A DNA stretch of 64,000 nucleotides from Methyloprofundus sp. (GTDB lineage Bacteria; Pseudomonadota; Gammaproteobacteria; Methylococcales; Methylomonadaceae). Made by a program: the position numbers and the translations under genes. The notes beneath the pieces are model-generated. The model was given only the letters and a program-made list of their open reading frames with translations. It made no database searches and was not told the DNA's origin. Below, piece by piece: positions 9,279 to 17,343 of this stretch. The DNA lies in contig AP023240.1 in assembly GCA_016592635.1 (NCBI GenBank), positions 1,364,001 through 1,428,000 of the forward strand, given 5' to 3'. Position 1 is the first letter of the stretch, and each line of letters begins with the position of its first letter.

Positions 9279-9947
9279 ATGAATATGAAGAATATAAAAA
9301 AACATGTAAAAAATGAAGTACAAAAGATCGCGACTGATGGTAAAACCGTAGAACAAAACGTGGTCGCTTTTATTAAAACAGATTTTCACGACACCCTTAA
9401 GGATTGTAACCAGGCGAAAACCTCAATTAAGCAAGCGACTCATGACACACTTGACGGTATCTCATCGGGTCTTAAGGTAGCTGGTTACACGGGGCACAAA
9501 GCACTTGAGCAATCAGCCCATGCCATCGCCGAAGTCGGTCATGACTTTAGCAATGAATCGGTCGTTTTAGCACGGGATCATGCGGATCAAGCTAAAGCAA
9601 AACTTGATGATGCCTTGGATAAAGCCCATGGTGAAATTGATAATGTAGAAGCAAAGACGCGAGATGCGATGGAACAGGCGCACACAACATTACATGAAAA
9701 AACCGAGCAGGAAAAAGCCCGTCTTAAAGAGATTGGCGAGGCGATTGCAGATTATCCTGTTAAAGCAAAAACACTTGAGCTGAGTGATGAGGCAAAAGCA
9801 GCTCTACACCAAGCGGCTGAAAAAAGCAAGACTCATTTAACAGCCTTAGGCAATGAGGCTCAGGCGCATAGCAAAGTGTTATTACACCATGGAAAAGCAA
9901 AAGCGTCTGAATGGCTAGGGAAACTAGCTGATAAAGTTAAACCATAA
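9279..9947 (+). CDS. Phasin-like amphipathic coiled-coil protein
   Basis: A 222-residue, highly charged Ala/Lys/Glu-rich protein without signal peptide or membrane segment. Nearly the whole chain is predicted helix with regular heptad-like spacing (VEQNVVAFIKTDF near 24, AKAKLDDALDKAHGEIDNVE near 104). It resembles phasin, apolipophorin or YtxH-type stress proteins by composition only, and I do not recognise a specific family. It sits between yfdX and the GSP17M-like gene and is followed by its own terminator, so it is probably a separate stress-induced unit. Composition bias makes distant homology unreliable. Confidence 0.6.
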   Translation: MNMKNIKKHVKNEVQKIATDGKTVEQNVVAFIKTDFHDTLKDCNQAKTSIKQATHDTLDGISSGLKVAGYTGHKALEQSAHAIAEVGHDFSNESVVLARDHADQAKAKLDDALDKAHGEIDNVEAKTRDAMEQAHTTLHEKTEQEKARLKEIGEAIADYPVKAKTLELSDEAKAALHQAAEKSKTHLTALGNEAQAHSKVLLHHGKAKASEWLGKLADKVKP

Positions 9948-9964
9948 TACTTTATTACGACAGG

Positions 9965-10004
9965 ATGAATAGTACTTTTTCTATTCATTCTAATTAATTT
10001 TTTT
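9965..10004 (+). terminator. Intrinsic terminator after the coiled-coil gene
   Basis: ATGAATAG and CTATTCAT form a perfect 8-bp stem around an eight-base loop, followed after a short spacer by a run of seven T. It separates the coiled-coil gene from the GSP17M-like gene. Confidence 0.7.
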
Positions 10005-10029
10005 ATTCCTAACCTTTGAGGAAAAAACT

Positions 10030-10551
10030 ATGTCTACAAAAAATAATTGTGTTGCTGTTTACAAAACCCATGATGAAGCTGAAGCCGCTGTTAAAGAATT
10101 GGAGCGAGCTGGGGTTAATATGAAAAATCTATCGGTTGTTGGTAAAGGCTATCATTCCGAAGAACATCCTATTGGCTTTTATAACACTGGCGATCGGGTA
10201 AAATTCTGGGGTAAGCAAGGTGCTTTCTGGGGTAGTCTATGGGGGATTCTGTTTGGATCCGCTTTTTTCTGGATACCAGGTGTTGGCCCCTTGGCTGTAG
10301 CAGGTTCTTTAGCCTCTACACTAGTAGGTGGGGTTACTGGCGCAGCAATGACAGGAGGTCTGACTGCATTAGGAGCGGCTCTATTTAGTATCGGTATTCC
10401 CAAAGACAGCATTGTTCAGTATGAAGAAGCCATTAAAGTGGATAAGTTTGTCCTGATTTGTCAGGGGACTCATGAAGAAGTTGAGCGCGCTCGTGATATT
10501 ATTGACAGCGATTCATCTGCAGAGGATATTTCTGTTCATATTGCGGATTAA
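10030..10551 (+). CDS. General-stress-protein 17M-like membrane-associated protein
   Basis: A 173-residue protein whose N-terminus (CVAVYKTHDEAEAAVKELER, residues 8-27) has the ferredoxin-like GSP17M/YflT fold signature. It is followed by a glycine- and alanine-rich hydrophobic hairpin (WGILFGSAFFWIPGVGPLAV, then AGSLASTLVGGVTG). The C-terminal half (FVLICQGTHEEVERARDII) repeats an alpha/beta unit. Related proteins are called general stress protein or DUF1269-like permease in proteobacteria; the function is unknown. A strong RBS (TTTGAGGA) precedes the ATG. Its location among acid and envelope stress genes suggests a stress-response role. Confidence 0.7.
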   Translation: MSTKNNCVAVYKTHDEAEAAVKELERAGVNMKNLSVVGKGYHSEEHPIGFYNTGDRVKFWGKQGAFWGSLWGILFGSAFFWIPGVGPLAVAGSLASTLVGGVTGAAMTGGLTALGAALFSIGIPKDSIVQYEEAIKVDKFVLICQGTHEEVERARDIIDSDSSAEDISVHIAD

Positions 10552-10614
10552 TCAACGCGTAAAATAGTATACAATCTAGTCTGTTCCAATGTCGTTAAAT
10601 TAAGCATGAAATTT

Positions 10615-10803
10615 TTGGAGGAGGGACTTTAGGAACTAGGATTTATTAATACCCAAAACTCTCTGTGCTATAGGTGTTGAGAAACGTCGTGCGTCATTAT
10701 ACGTGATGCGCTTCGTCCCTCAGCACATCCTACAAAGTTTCGGGTTTTATTTAATTCTCAATTCTTAGTTCCTTTAAATGCAGTGCTAAAGTCCCTGCTC
10801 CAA
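10615..10803. mobile_element. MITE-like element containing hairpin copy 3
   Basis: A 189-bp element bounded by terminal inverted repeats: TTGGAGGAGGGACTTTAG on the left and the complement of TTGGAGCAGGGACTTTAG on the right (17 of 18 matching). Inside, AGGAACTA repeats invertedly, and the conserved long hairpin lies at 10671-10732, ending CTCAGCACATCCTA as in copy 2. It fills most of the 368-bp gap between the GSP17M-like and TerB genes, which otherwise holds no gene. No target duplication is visible, so transposition is inferred from the inverted ends and the three dispersed copies. Confidence 0.7.
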
Positions 10804-10919
10804 GTTGAATTAGCTGTATAAGCCTCTTGACTTAATGACATTGCCGTCAGTGCTGGTTATTGAATAGCAATTAATAACAGGCACTGTATCAAAAATTAAG
10901 ACTATTCCAAGGGTTTCTT

Positions 10920-11402
10920 ATGCTTAATAGTATTACCGATTTTTTCGAAAATCATCTTTCTCTAAATTCCAAACCCGTTGCGTCCAAACAAAATGATGAA
11001 AAAGTACGCTTAGCAGCTGCCATCGTCATGGTTGAATTGACTCAGGTCACTTTGGACAGCAAACCTGAAGACAGCAAGGTGGTGATTGAAGAATTGTCTC
11101 ACTATTATTCTTTGAGCAAAGAGGCTGCGATATTGCTGGAAAACCAGGCTGAACAGGCCGATAAGTCGCTGACTTCATTGTTCCCATTCACCCAGCTACT
11201 GAATCAACACTATAGCAAACAAGATAAATATCGCTTAATTAATGCATTATGGGATATTGCCTATCAAACCGAATCAGCTGATCAGCTTATTGCCGAAGAT
11301 GCCTATTGTCATAAAATTTCACACCTACTCCATATTCCCCATGCTCAACTGATTCAGGCTAAATTGACGGCCGAACAAAAATATCAGGTAAAAAGCAAAT
11401 GA
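10920..11402 (+). CDS. TerB-family protein
   Basis: A 160-residue, all-helical cytoplasmic protein with the TerB/tellurite-resistance-like fold pattern: acidic helices EEKVRLAAAIVMVELTQV-like near residue 28, then a KYRLINALWDIAYQ segment and a closing HKISHLLHIPHAQLI helix. TerB-like proteins bind metal or associate with membranes in stress complexes, and single-domain versions such as this have no assigned reaction. It overlaps the following marC fragment by the ATGA at 11399-11402, so translation was probably coupled. It is not linked to other ter genes here. Confidence 0.7.
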   Translation: MLNSITDFFENHLSLNSKPVASKQNDEKVRLAAAIVMVELTQVTLDSKPEDSKVVIEELSHYYSLSKEAAILLENQAEQADKSLTSLFPFTQLLNQHYSKQDKYRLINALWDIAYQTESADQLIAEDAYCHKISHLLHIPHAQLIQAKLTAEQKYQVKSK

Positions 11403-11617
11403 TTTTATCGCCTGAATATACACTGATACTTTGTGGCTGTGTCATCGCTGTCGCATTGTTAGTTTGGCTGGCATTGCGCTTGGCAGAGCCCATTGGGAGA
11501 GCTATGGGTGTTACCGGTCTTAATATTGCAACACGCATTATGGGCTTATTACTCTCTTCCATTGGTGTGCAGATGATCGCCAGTGGATTAACCAGTTTAT
11601 TTCCAGGACTGGCGTGA
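11399..11617 (+). pseudogene. C-terminal fragment of a MarC-family membrane protein
   Basis: The 72-residue frame carries the signature end of MarC/UPF0056 proteins: GVTGLNIATRIMGLLLSSIG followed by VQMIASGLTSLFPG. Full MarC proteins are about 200-220 residues with six helices; only the last two remain. Its start overlaps the terB stop in ATGA, so it could still be translated as a short membrane protein. I judge it a deletion remnant. Confidence 0.65.
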
Positions 11618-11627
11618 GAGGATTTCA

Positions 11628-11798
11628 ATGAGTGAAAATAAAATAGAAGAACTCGTCACCATGAGAATTGGCGGCGGGATTTTTTTGGCACTCGGTTTAT
11701 TAGTCAATAGGCTGGGTCGAGTCATGCTGCACCGAACTGGAATAGAGACTATCCATTCTGCTTTTTTTGTAGCGCTTGTCGTCATTGTCCACTCCTGA
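11628..11798 (+). CDS. Small membrane protein, 56 residues
   Basis: The ATG at 11628 has a GAGAGGAT RBS seven bases upstream and starts 11 bp after the marC fragment. The product MSENKIEELVTMRIGGGIFL... has two hydrophobic stretches separated by a basic loop (NRLGRVMLHRTG). I do not recognise a family. Good RBS and tight spacing favour a real gene, but it may be the end of a degraded permease. Confidence 0.45.
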   Translation: MSENKIEELVTMRIGGGIFLALGLLVNRLGRVMLHRTGIETIHSAFFVALVVIVHS

Positions 11799-11834
11799 TT
11801 GACGGCCTTTCTTGATTCTATTTTAGAGGTCATT

Positions 11835-12971
11835 ATGAAGAAAAATATTAAGCTATTGATTAATGCGACCAGCACACCACTTGCCTCGATATTCGGTAGT
11901 GGATTTCTTGTCATTATTCCGATTCTTGCAGGGGCTGTTGGTGAGTATTCAGTCGTTGCCATATCAGGTATTTGCATGCTTGCCTATGCAGTTGGTAGTG
12001 TCATCCGCTACAACATAATCCATGCTGAACCTATTCTCGCAGGCCGACCCTCCGAAGCAACCCAGTCACTTGAGCGATGCTCTGATTTAGCGCTCGTCGC
12101 TGCCTATATTATTTCGGTTAGCCTTTACCTTCATATCCTGTCTGCTTTTGTATTGGGAAGTTTTGGTATCGACACTGAGCTTAACGAGAATCTTCTAACG
12201 ACCAGTATTATTATTGCCATTATGGTGATCGGGTTTACTAAGGGGCTTGATACGCTCGGAGTACTGGAGGAATGGGCTTTATATATTACATTGTTCATCA
12301 TTGTTCTGCTTCTTTTCGGTTTTACTCATTACGACTGGATAGCTTGGCAATCAGTATCCGAATTTACTATGCCCAAGGTACACACGCATACTCCTTGGGA
12401 AATAGTGACTATTATTGCTGGAACCTTGATCGTCGTACAGGGATTTGAGACACCGCGCTACTTAGGGCAGAAATACAAAGCCAATATTAGGGTCAGTAGC
12501 TCCCGATGGTCACAAATCATTTCAACCGTTATCTATATTGTCTTCGTTGCTGTAGCAACGCCTACAGTGCACATGTTACAAGGACAATATGATGATAATA
12601 GTCTGATTAAATTAGTCGGTGTAATATCAGGCCTACTGGTTGCACCTCTTGTCATCGCAGCAGCATTAAGCCAGTTTTCAGCGGCGGTGGCAGATTGTCT
12701 TGCTGCTATCGGCAACATGCAGGAAGTGACTCAAAACCACCTAAAAAGGAAATGGGGAATTATTCTGGTGGGTGGCGGTGCGATAGCACTGACATGGTCA
12801 GCCAGTACCTATGAGATTGTTGCGATTGCTTCCCGGGCTTTTGCTTTTTATTATCTACTGCAGTGTCTGGTAGCAATAAGTGTTAGTCAATCGCTCCTGC
12901 AGCGGACTGGTATGCTAATAATTGCACTGTTACTCGCGTTCATAACCCTTTTCGCAGTACCTGCAAGCTAG
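11835..12971 (+). CDS. Polytopic membrane protein, transporter-like, unassigned family
   Basis: A 378-residue protein with about ten hydrophobic segments. The ATG at 11835 is chosen because AGAGGT lies six bases upstream; the frame is open 12 codons further, but only with a TTG. The pattern of a glycine-rich first helix (IFGSGFLVIIPILAGAVGEY), a central ETPRYLGQKYK loop and later AAALSQFSAAVADCLAAIGN resembles APC-superfamily carriers, though I cannot name a substrate. It is placed among pH and ion homeostasis genes. Confidence 0.6.
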   Translation: MKKNIKLLINATSTPLASIFGSGFLVIIPILAGAVGEYSVVAISGICMLAYAVGSVIRYNIIHAEPILAGRPSEATQSLERCSDLALVAAYIISVSLYLHILSAFVLGSFGIDTELNENLLTTSIIIAIMVIGFTKGLDTLGVLEEWALYITLFIIVLLLFGFTHYDWIAWQSVSEFTMPKVHTHTPWEIVTIIAGTLIVVQGFETPRYLGQKYKANIRVSSSRWSQIISTVIYIVFVAVATPTVHMLQGQYDDNSLIKLVGVISGLLVAPLVIAAALSQFSAAVADCLAAIGNMQEVTQNHLKRKWGIILVGGGAIALTWSASTYEIVAIASRAFAFYYLLQCLVAISVSQSLLQRTGMLIIALLLAFITLFAVPAS

Positions 12972-13027
12972 AAACCTAAAAAGGACGATATGGCAGCAAA
13001 CCTATTTTTACCCTACAGGAAAACAAA

Positions 13028-13132
13028 ATGAATTTGAATAAATTAGCACAAGCCTCTTTTTCAGCTGACCGTAAACGTCAGATTGATTTCTATGAGCATA
13101 ATAATGGTTATCATTGGCGTATCCATCAATGA
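13028..13132 (+). CDS. Possible small ORF, 34 residues
   Basis: The ATG at 13028 is preceded by TACAGGAAAACAAA, a plausible RBS. The product (MNLNKLAQASFSADRKRQ...) is basic and polar with no recognisable domain. It may be a leader peptide or the relic of a larger gene; low confidence. Confidence 0.25.
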   Translation: MNLNKLAQASFSADRKRQIDFYEHNNGYHWRIHQ

Positions 13133-13155
13133 CTTCATACAATGGGGACGCAACA

Positions 13156-13257
13156 GTGACACAAAAAAATGAGGACAAACTAAATATACTAATTATTGCT
13201 GGGCTGGATCCAAATGAAGGTTCAGAAAACTTAGTAAATATTATTGATTATTTGTGA
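13156..13257 (+). CDS. Possible small ORF, 33 residues, before second hdeD-like gene
   Basis: The GTG at 13156 follows GGGGACGCAACA. The product contains NILIIAGLDPNEGSENLVNI, like the first strand-loop-helix of an alpha/beta fold such as a universal stress protein, and stops eight bases before the next ATG. It is probably a remnant or leader; no family is assigned. Confidence 0.25.
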   Translation: MTQKNEDKLNILIIAGLDPNEGSENLVNIIDYL

Positions 13258-13264
13258 GGATATT

Positions 13265-13807
13265 ATGATGAATAAAGTAACGACAAATCAGGATCTTGTA
13301 AAATCTATGGGTACATCAGTCTGGGTAACGGGTTTACTACTGGCTTTGTTAGGTGGGGCAGGTATCTTTTTCCCTGGCGCACTATCATTGACGATTGAGG
13401 TTTTTCTGGCCTGGTTAATGATTATGGGCAGTATTCTATGGGGGTATTATGTTTATCAGTGGCACAGAACAGCATTGATCAGCTGGTTGAAACCACTGGT
13501 TCTCCTTATTGGCGGTATTTTACTATTGGTTTATCCCGTTACGGGCGTAGCGGCTATTACCTTGCTCATATCGTTCTATTTGTTTACTGATGCCTTCGGT
13601 AGTTTTGCTCTGGCATTCGAACGCCGTCCACTGTCAGGCTGGTTTTGGATGATATTGAATGGTGTGGTATCACTGGTACTGGCAGTATTGATACTTGTGG
13701 GCTGGCCGTCAACCTCGCCCATCTATCTTGGTATCATTGTTGGTATTAGCCTGCTGTTTGATGGCATATCCTTATTCATGCTTGGGTTTGCTATGAACAA
13801 AGAATAA
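13265..13807 (+). CDS. HdeD-like membrane protein (DUF308), copy 2
   Basis: A 180-residue inner-membrane protein with about six hydrophobic helices. The ATG at 13265 (a second ATG follows directly at 13268) is chosen because TGAGGA lies five bases upstream. VTGLLLALLGGAGIFFPGAL near residue 22 and the closing VGWPSTSPIYLGIIVGISLL segment match the HdeD family and the copy at 3562, including the WP-turn. Overall similarity to copy 1 is limited, so they are probably paralogues of different age rather than a recent duplication. A role in acid or envelope stress is inferred. Confidence 0.8.
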   Translation: MMNKVTTNQDLVKSMGTSVWVTGLLLALLGGAGIFFPGALSLTIEVFLAWLMIMGSILWGYYVYQWHRTALISWLKPLVLLIGGILLLVYPVTGVAAITLLISFYLFTDAFGSFALAFERRPLSGWFWMILNGVVSLVLAVLILVGWPSTSPIYLGIIVGISLLFDGISLFMLGFAMNKE

Positions 13808-13855
13808 CTGACATGATATCATTTCATTTTATTTTATTTATAAGGTTTTTGAAAT

Positions 13856-13936
13856 ATGAAAAAATATTATCATGTGAAGCATGAAACTAAACTCGGTCAA
13901 TCAAAGGTAGGATATTCCCTAAAAACATCTTTTTAA
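13856..13936 (+). CDS. Possible small ORF, 26 residues
   Basis: ATG at 13856 with TAAGG eight bases or more upstream; product MKKYYHVKHETKLGQSKVGY... is short and basic. It lies in the 270-bp gap between the second hdeD-like gene and the TVP38 gene, which holds nothing else recognised. It may be a peptide or the head of a deleted gene. Confidence 0.2.
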   Translation: MKKYYHVKHETKLGQSKVGYSLKTSF

Positions 13937-14077
13937 AATATTTATGCTGTTATTTTATGTGGCTGTGATTGCCATTAAATTTCTGTTCAGTAAATGTCGA
14001 TTATTTTTCAAAATTGATCATGCTTGATTTATACACAAGCATAAAACTGATAGATTCCATTTATAAAGGGTTTAATA

Positions 14078-14812
14078 ATGATTGACTACAAACAATTTAA
14101 AAATAGATTGAAGAAGCGTCCACATATTTTACGTCTACTCATATTGTTGGGTTTGGTGGTGACAATTTATATAGTTGCCCATGTTTTTAAGCTCTATCTT
14201 CCCGAGCTAGAAAAACAAATTCAAAACCTGGGAGCTTTTGCCTTTATTGGTTTTATTCTGCTGTTTGTGCTGGCTACCCCTTTTTTTATTTCTGTAGATA
14301 CGCTGTGTTTTGCTGCCGGTCTGTTATTTCCTTTATTCCCCGGCATTTTTTATGTGGCTATCGCTACTTATATTGCCGCTGCGGTTATTTTTATCATGGG
14401 ACGTTATTTTTTTAGAGAAAAAGTAGAACTATTGATGAGAGGGCATTCGCAGTTTGCAAAACTTGATAGCATACTGGCTCATAATGATTTAAAGATTATG
14501 TTTTTATTACGCCTATTACCTTTACCTTTTGCCTTACTTAGCTATGCGTTTTCAATTACTCATGTTAAGTTCAAGCCTTATTTAATAGCTACTAGTGGTA
14601 TTTTAATTTATAACACAGCATTAGTTTATTTTGGGTATGCTTCCAAACATGTGATAACAGCAATAAATAGTGGCACTTCAACTGGTGTCAGTCATGATGT
14701 TATGCTGTTTATAGTGGGTATCATCAGTATAACCCTATTGATTTTTGCTATTCGCAAAGCGCGTTATGAAATATTGCAAATTGCTCCAGAATTAGTCAGT
14801 CTAAAAAGATAA
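14078..14812 (+). CDS. TVP38/TMEM64 (DedA-superfamily) membrane protein
   Basis: A 244-residue inner-membrane protein of the VTT/DedA superfamily. TM1 is at about residues 19-38; the core re-entrant motif region spans LATPFFISVDTLCFAAGLLF, then FMGRYFF-like helix ends, and the hallmark MFLLRLLPLPFALLSYAFS near residue 147. DedA-type proteins are implicated in lipid-carrier flipping and in membrane-potential and pH homeostasis; single members are hard to assign. An RBS (AAAGGG) precedes the ATG. Family assignment is confident. Confidence 0.8.
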   Translation: MIDYKQFKNRLKKRPHILRLLILLGLVVTIYIVAHVFKLYLPELEKQIQNLGAFAFIGFILLFVLATPFFISVDTLCFAAGLLFPLFPGIFYVAIATYIAAAVIFIMGRYFFREKVELLMRGHSQFAKLDSILAHNDLKIMFLLRLLPLPFALLSYAFSITHVKFKPYLIATSGILIYNTALVYFGYASKHVITAINSGTSTGVSHDVMLFIVGIISITLLIFAIRKARYEILQIAPELVSLKR

Positions 14813-14829
14813 AATAAAGGTTATTCATC

Positions 14830-14910
14830 ATGCAACAGTCTTATTTACCCCGTATGCTTCCCGTTGGACTTGAAATACTTACTGAGTTTGCACTTGATTT
14901 ACGCTGGACA
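14830..14910 (+). pseudogene. N-terminal remnant of alpha-glucan phosphorylase
   Basis: The first 27 codons read MQQSYLPRMLPVGLEILTEF and then ALDLRWT, the start of the N-terminal DUF3417 region of bacterial alpha-glucan phosphorylases, where the family continues into a W-x-H-A segment. Here the match stops abruptly at 14910 and a different gene remnant begins. A valid RBS (AAAGG) still precedes the ATG. Confidence 0.6.
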
Positions 14911-15101
14911 AAGGCCCGCAATATCTTAAGCAGTTACTTGATGAGTTGGGCGATTGGTTAGAACAACACGAGTATGAATCCATGCAGCAGTTGAAAGGCA
15001 GTCTCAGTCGGCAACATGCCATTAACCCTGTTGAATACGAACGGACAAATTATATCGAGGTATTGAATAGTTATACTTCATCCAGTGGCGTATTGAGATA
15101 A
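14910..15101 (+). pseudogene. C-terminal remnant of a dihydroorotate dehydrogenase-like protein
   Basis: In a different frame from the phosphorylase head, the sequence reads GPQYLKQLLDELGDWLEQHE, then YESMQQLKGSLSR and YERTNYIEVLNSY before a stop. This is the closing helix set of the PRK07565-type dihydroorotate dehydrogenase-like family (HEYES...KGS...ERANY). The rest of the gene is gone, fused at 14910 to the glycogen phosphorylase head by deletion. Confidence 0.65.
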
Positions 15102-15214
15102 ACGGTGTAATGCTTTTGATATACATAGTTAGAATCTCGTTCTTTTGGGGTGCTGTCATTAAGCCTATTCAATTTCTTAGGAAAGAGCACGAAATGACTT
15201 TTACATCATTATAC

Positions 15215-15268
15215 GGGGCGCAGGTCTTTAGCCTGCATTATGAAAGGCGGACTAAAGATCCGCACCCC
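15215..15268. repeat. REP-like double hairpin
   Basis: GGGGCGCAGGTCTTTAGCCT... (15215-15236) and its imperfect complement (15247-15268, ending GATCCGCACCCC) form a 22-bp inverted repeat. Each arm also folds on itself (GCAGG/CCTGC and GCGGA/TCCGC), a layout typical of paired REP units. It lies at the 3' end of feoB and may double as its terminator. The surrounding 15102-15330 stretch has no convincing gene. Confidence 0.7.
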
Positions 15269-15330
15269 ATTGTGATCAAGTTGTTTCATGCACATTCCTT
15301 ATCTGTCATCATAACGCCTATAAACTTCGA

Positions 15331-17343
15331 TTAACCAAAGCCTATCAACAATCCTGCCTGATAGAGAAAAAAACTGGCAATCCAGGCGGATCCTAATCCC
15401 AGAACTAGGCTAAGTAACGTGATGCGCCATGACCGGGATTCTGCACGGATAGCGGCTATGGTAGCAACACATGGGGTATAAAGCAGTGTGAAGAGCATAA
15501 AGCTGAGACCTTGCAACGGTGTGACATGTGCAGCAATCTGGATTTTAAGATTGGCTCCACCATAGATCACAGCCAAGGATCCTATAACGATTTCTTTGGC
15601 AATAAAGCCAAACAGCAGAGCTACAGTTTCTTGCCAGTAAATACCTAATGGAGTAAACACTGGAGAAAAAAACTGTCCCAGCTGGCCTGCCCAGGTATCA
15701 GCACTTGCAGTGGGCACATCAGTTGGGAAATGGGTCAGAAACCACACCATTACAACACCCGCGATAATAAATGTCGCCGCCCGATAGAGAAAATCCTTTA
15801 ACTCTTGCCAAGTGCGCATAGCGACACTTTTTATCATCGGAAAACGGTAGGGAGGGATTTCCATAATGAAGGGTTCTGGCTTGCCAGCAATACGCAGGGT
15901 TTTTAATAGCAGTCCCATAGCAAAGATAGCAATAAAACTGCCAATATAGAGGGCAAACAGAACCCAGGGGGCAATAGCTGGTGGGAATAAGATAGCCGCT
16001 AAAAATACAAATACCTGCAAACGGGCGCTACACAGGGTAAATGGGATTAGCAGCATGGTAACAATGCGGTTGTAGCGGCTGGAAAGAATACGGGTTCCCA
16101 TTACAGCAGGGATATTGCAGCCATAGCCCAGTAACAGGTTAATGAACGCCTTGCCATCCAGTCCTAATTGATGCATAAGCCTATCCATCAAAAACGCAGC
16201 GCGAGCCATATAGCCACTGTCCTCTATAATGGACATAAAGATAAAGAAAAGAGCAATGATGGGGAAGAAAGAAGTCACTACCCCCATGCCTTGCCAAAGG
16301 CCATCGAATAGAAAACTTTGCAGCCAGGCAGGTAACATAATAATGCTCTGCTGAGCACGCAGCCATGTTTCTCCAGCATCAAACCCTTGGGCCAGAATCT
16401 CCTGCAGGGGCACTCCCAAACCATAGATGGCCTGAAATAATACCAGCATAGTTAATAGAAATAATGGCAATCCATATAAGCGATGCAACAGAATGCGGTC
16501 GATTTTTTCAGTACGTGCATCTGGAGGCGACGATTTCTGGTCAGTTGCCTCCAGCACCAGACCACGGGCGGCATTAAAACGGCATTTTGCACAGGTTACA
16601 GGAATCTCCGTCCCTGTATTTTTTTCCACCCGTTGACGCCAACTTTTAACAGCCTTGCTTATAGCCTGATCCTGGACTGTATATGTGTCCTTTTCATCTT
16701 CCAACAGGCGCAAGGCCAAAAAATTATGATCGAGCTTCTGGGTTTCATTGCTTTGGTCGATCTTTCGAGAAATACTCATTATCGCCTCTTCCAATATCGG
16801 CGGTAAGGATAGATGAGGCAAACGAGTATGCAGCGGTTTTTTGATAATTTGGTAGAGAGCCTCCTGAAGCTCAGGTAAACCTTGACCAGTACGCGCTGAG
16901 ATAGGTACAACCGGTACGCCCAGATGCTCAGATAACACTGGAATATCTATCTCAGCTCCCTGATTCTGCAATTCATCTATCATGTTGATGGCGACCACCA
17001 TGGGCAGACCGCTCATGGCCATTTGCAAGGTCAGGCCTAGACCGCGATAGAGATTCCGTGCATCCAGGATATTGAGAATAATATCGGGCGGTGTATTGAG
17101 AAAGAAGCCACGTACCACTCGCTCTTCCACTGTGCTCGGCAACAAGGCATAAGCACCTGGCAGATCAATTAATTGGATATTGAATTCACCAAGGGTCATA
17201 TGGCCGAGTTTTTTCTCTATCGAAACTCCAGGCCAATTGCCAGTACTTTGATTTGAGCCAGTTAGAATGTTGAACAGCGTGGTCTTGCCAGTATTTGGAA
17301 TCGAGCTAAGCGCAATCACAACCTCTTTATCTTTGCGAATCAT
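15331..17343 (-). CDS. feoB: Ferrous iron transporter FeoB
   Basis: A 670-residue inner-membrane Fe(II) importer. The N-terminal G domain has the G1 loop SIPNTGKTTLFN (residues 14-25; the usual first Gly-Asn is Ser-Ile here), G3 DLPGAYAL and G4 NMID, then a GDI region and a membrane part with the FeoB core LLGYGCNIPAVMGTRILSSR and its repeat-like PCVATIAAIRAE. The ATG at 17343 is preferred over an upstream TTG because GAGGAG lies just upstream. It overlaps the feoA stop by 17 bp, so translation is coupled. It is one of two Feo systems in the window, the other being the fused gene at 31400. Confidence 0.92.
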   Translation of the reverse strand: MIRKDKEVVIALSSIPNTGKTTLFNILTGSNQSTGNWPGVSIEKKLGHMTLGEFNIQLIDLPGAYALLPSTVEERVVRGFFLNTPPDIILNILDARNLYRGLGLTLQMAMSGLPMVVAINMIDELQNQGAEIDIPVLSEHLGVPVVPISARTGQGLPELQEALYQIIKKPLHTRLPHLSLPPILEEAIMSISRKIDQSNETQKLDHNFLALRLLEDEKDTYTVQDQAISKAVKSWRQRVEKNTGTEIPVTCAKCRFNAARGLVLEATDQKSSPPDARTEKIDRILLHRLYGLPLFLLTMLVLFQAIYGLGVPLQEILAQGFDAGETWLRAQQSIIMLPAWLQSFLFDGLWQGMGVVTSFFPIIALFFIFMSIIEDSGYMARAAFLMDRLMHQLGLDGKAFINLLLGYGCNIPAVMGTRILSSRYNRIVTMLLIPFTLCSARLQVFVFLAAILFPPAIAPWVLFALYIGSFIAIFAMGLLLKTLRIAGKPEPFIMEIPPYRFPMIKSVAMRTWQELKDFLYRAATFIIAGVVMVWFLTHFPTDVPTASADTWAGQLGQFFSPVFTPLGIYWQETVALLFGFIAKEIVIGSLAVIYGGANLKIQIAAHVTPLQGLSFMLFTLLYTPCVATIAAIRAESRSWRITLLSLVLGLGSAWIASFFLYQAGLLIGFG

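Noticed and set aside
15110..15334. 74-codon plus-strand frame before feoB
   Set aside because: It reads through the REP-like double hairpin and has no recognisable protein character.
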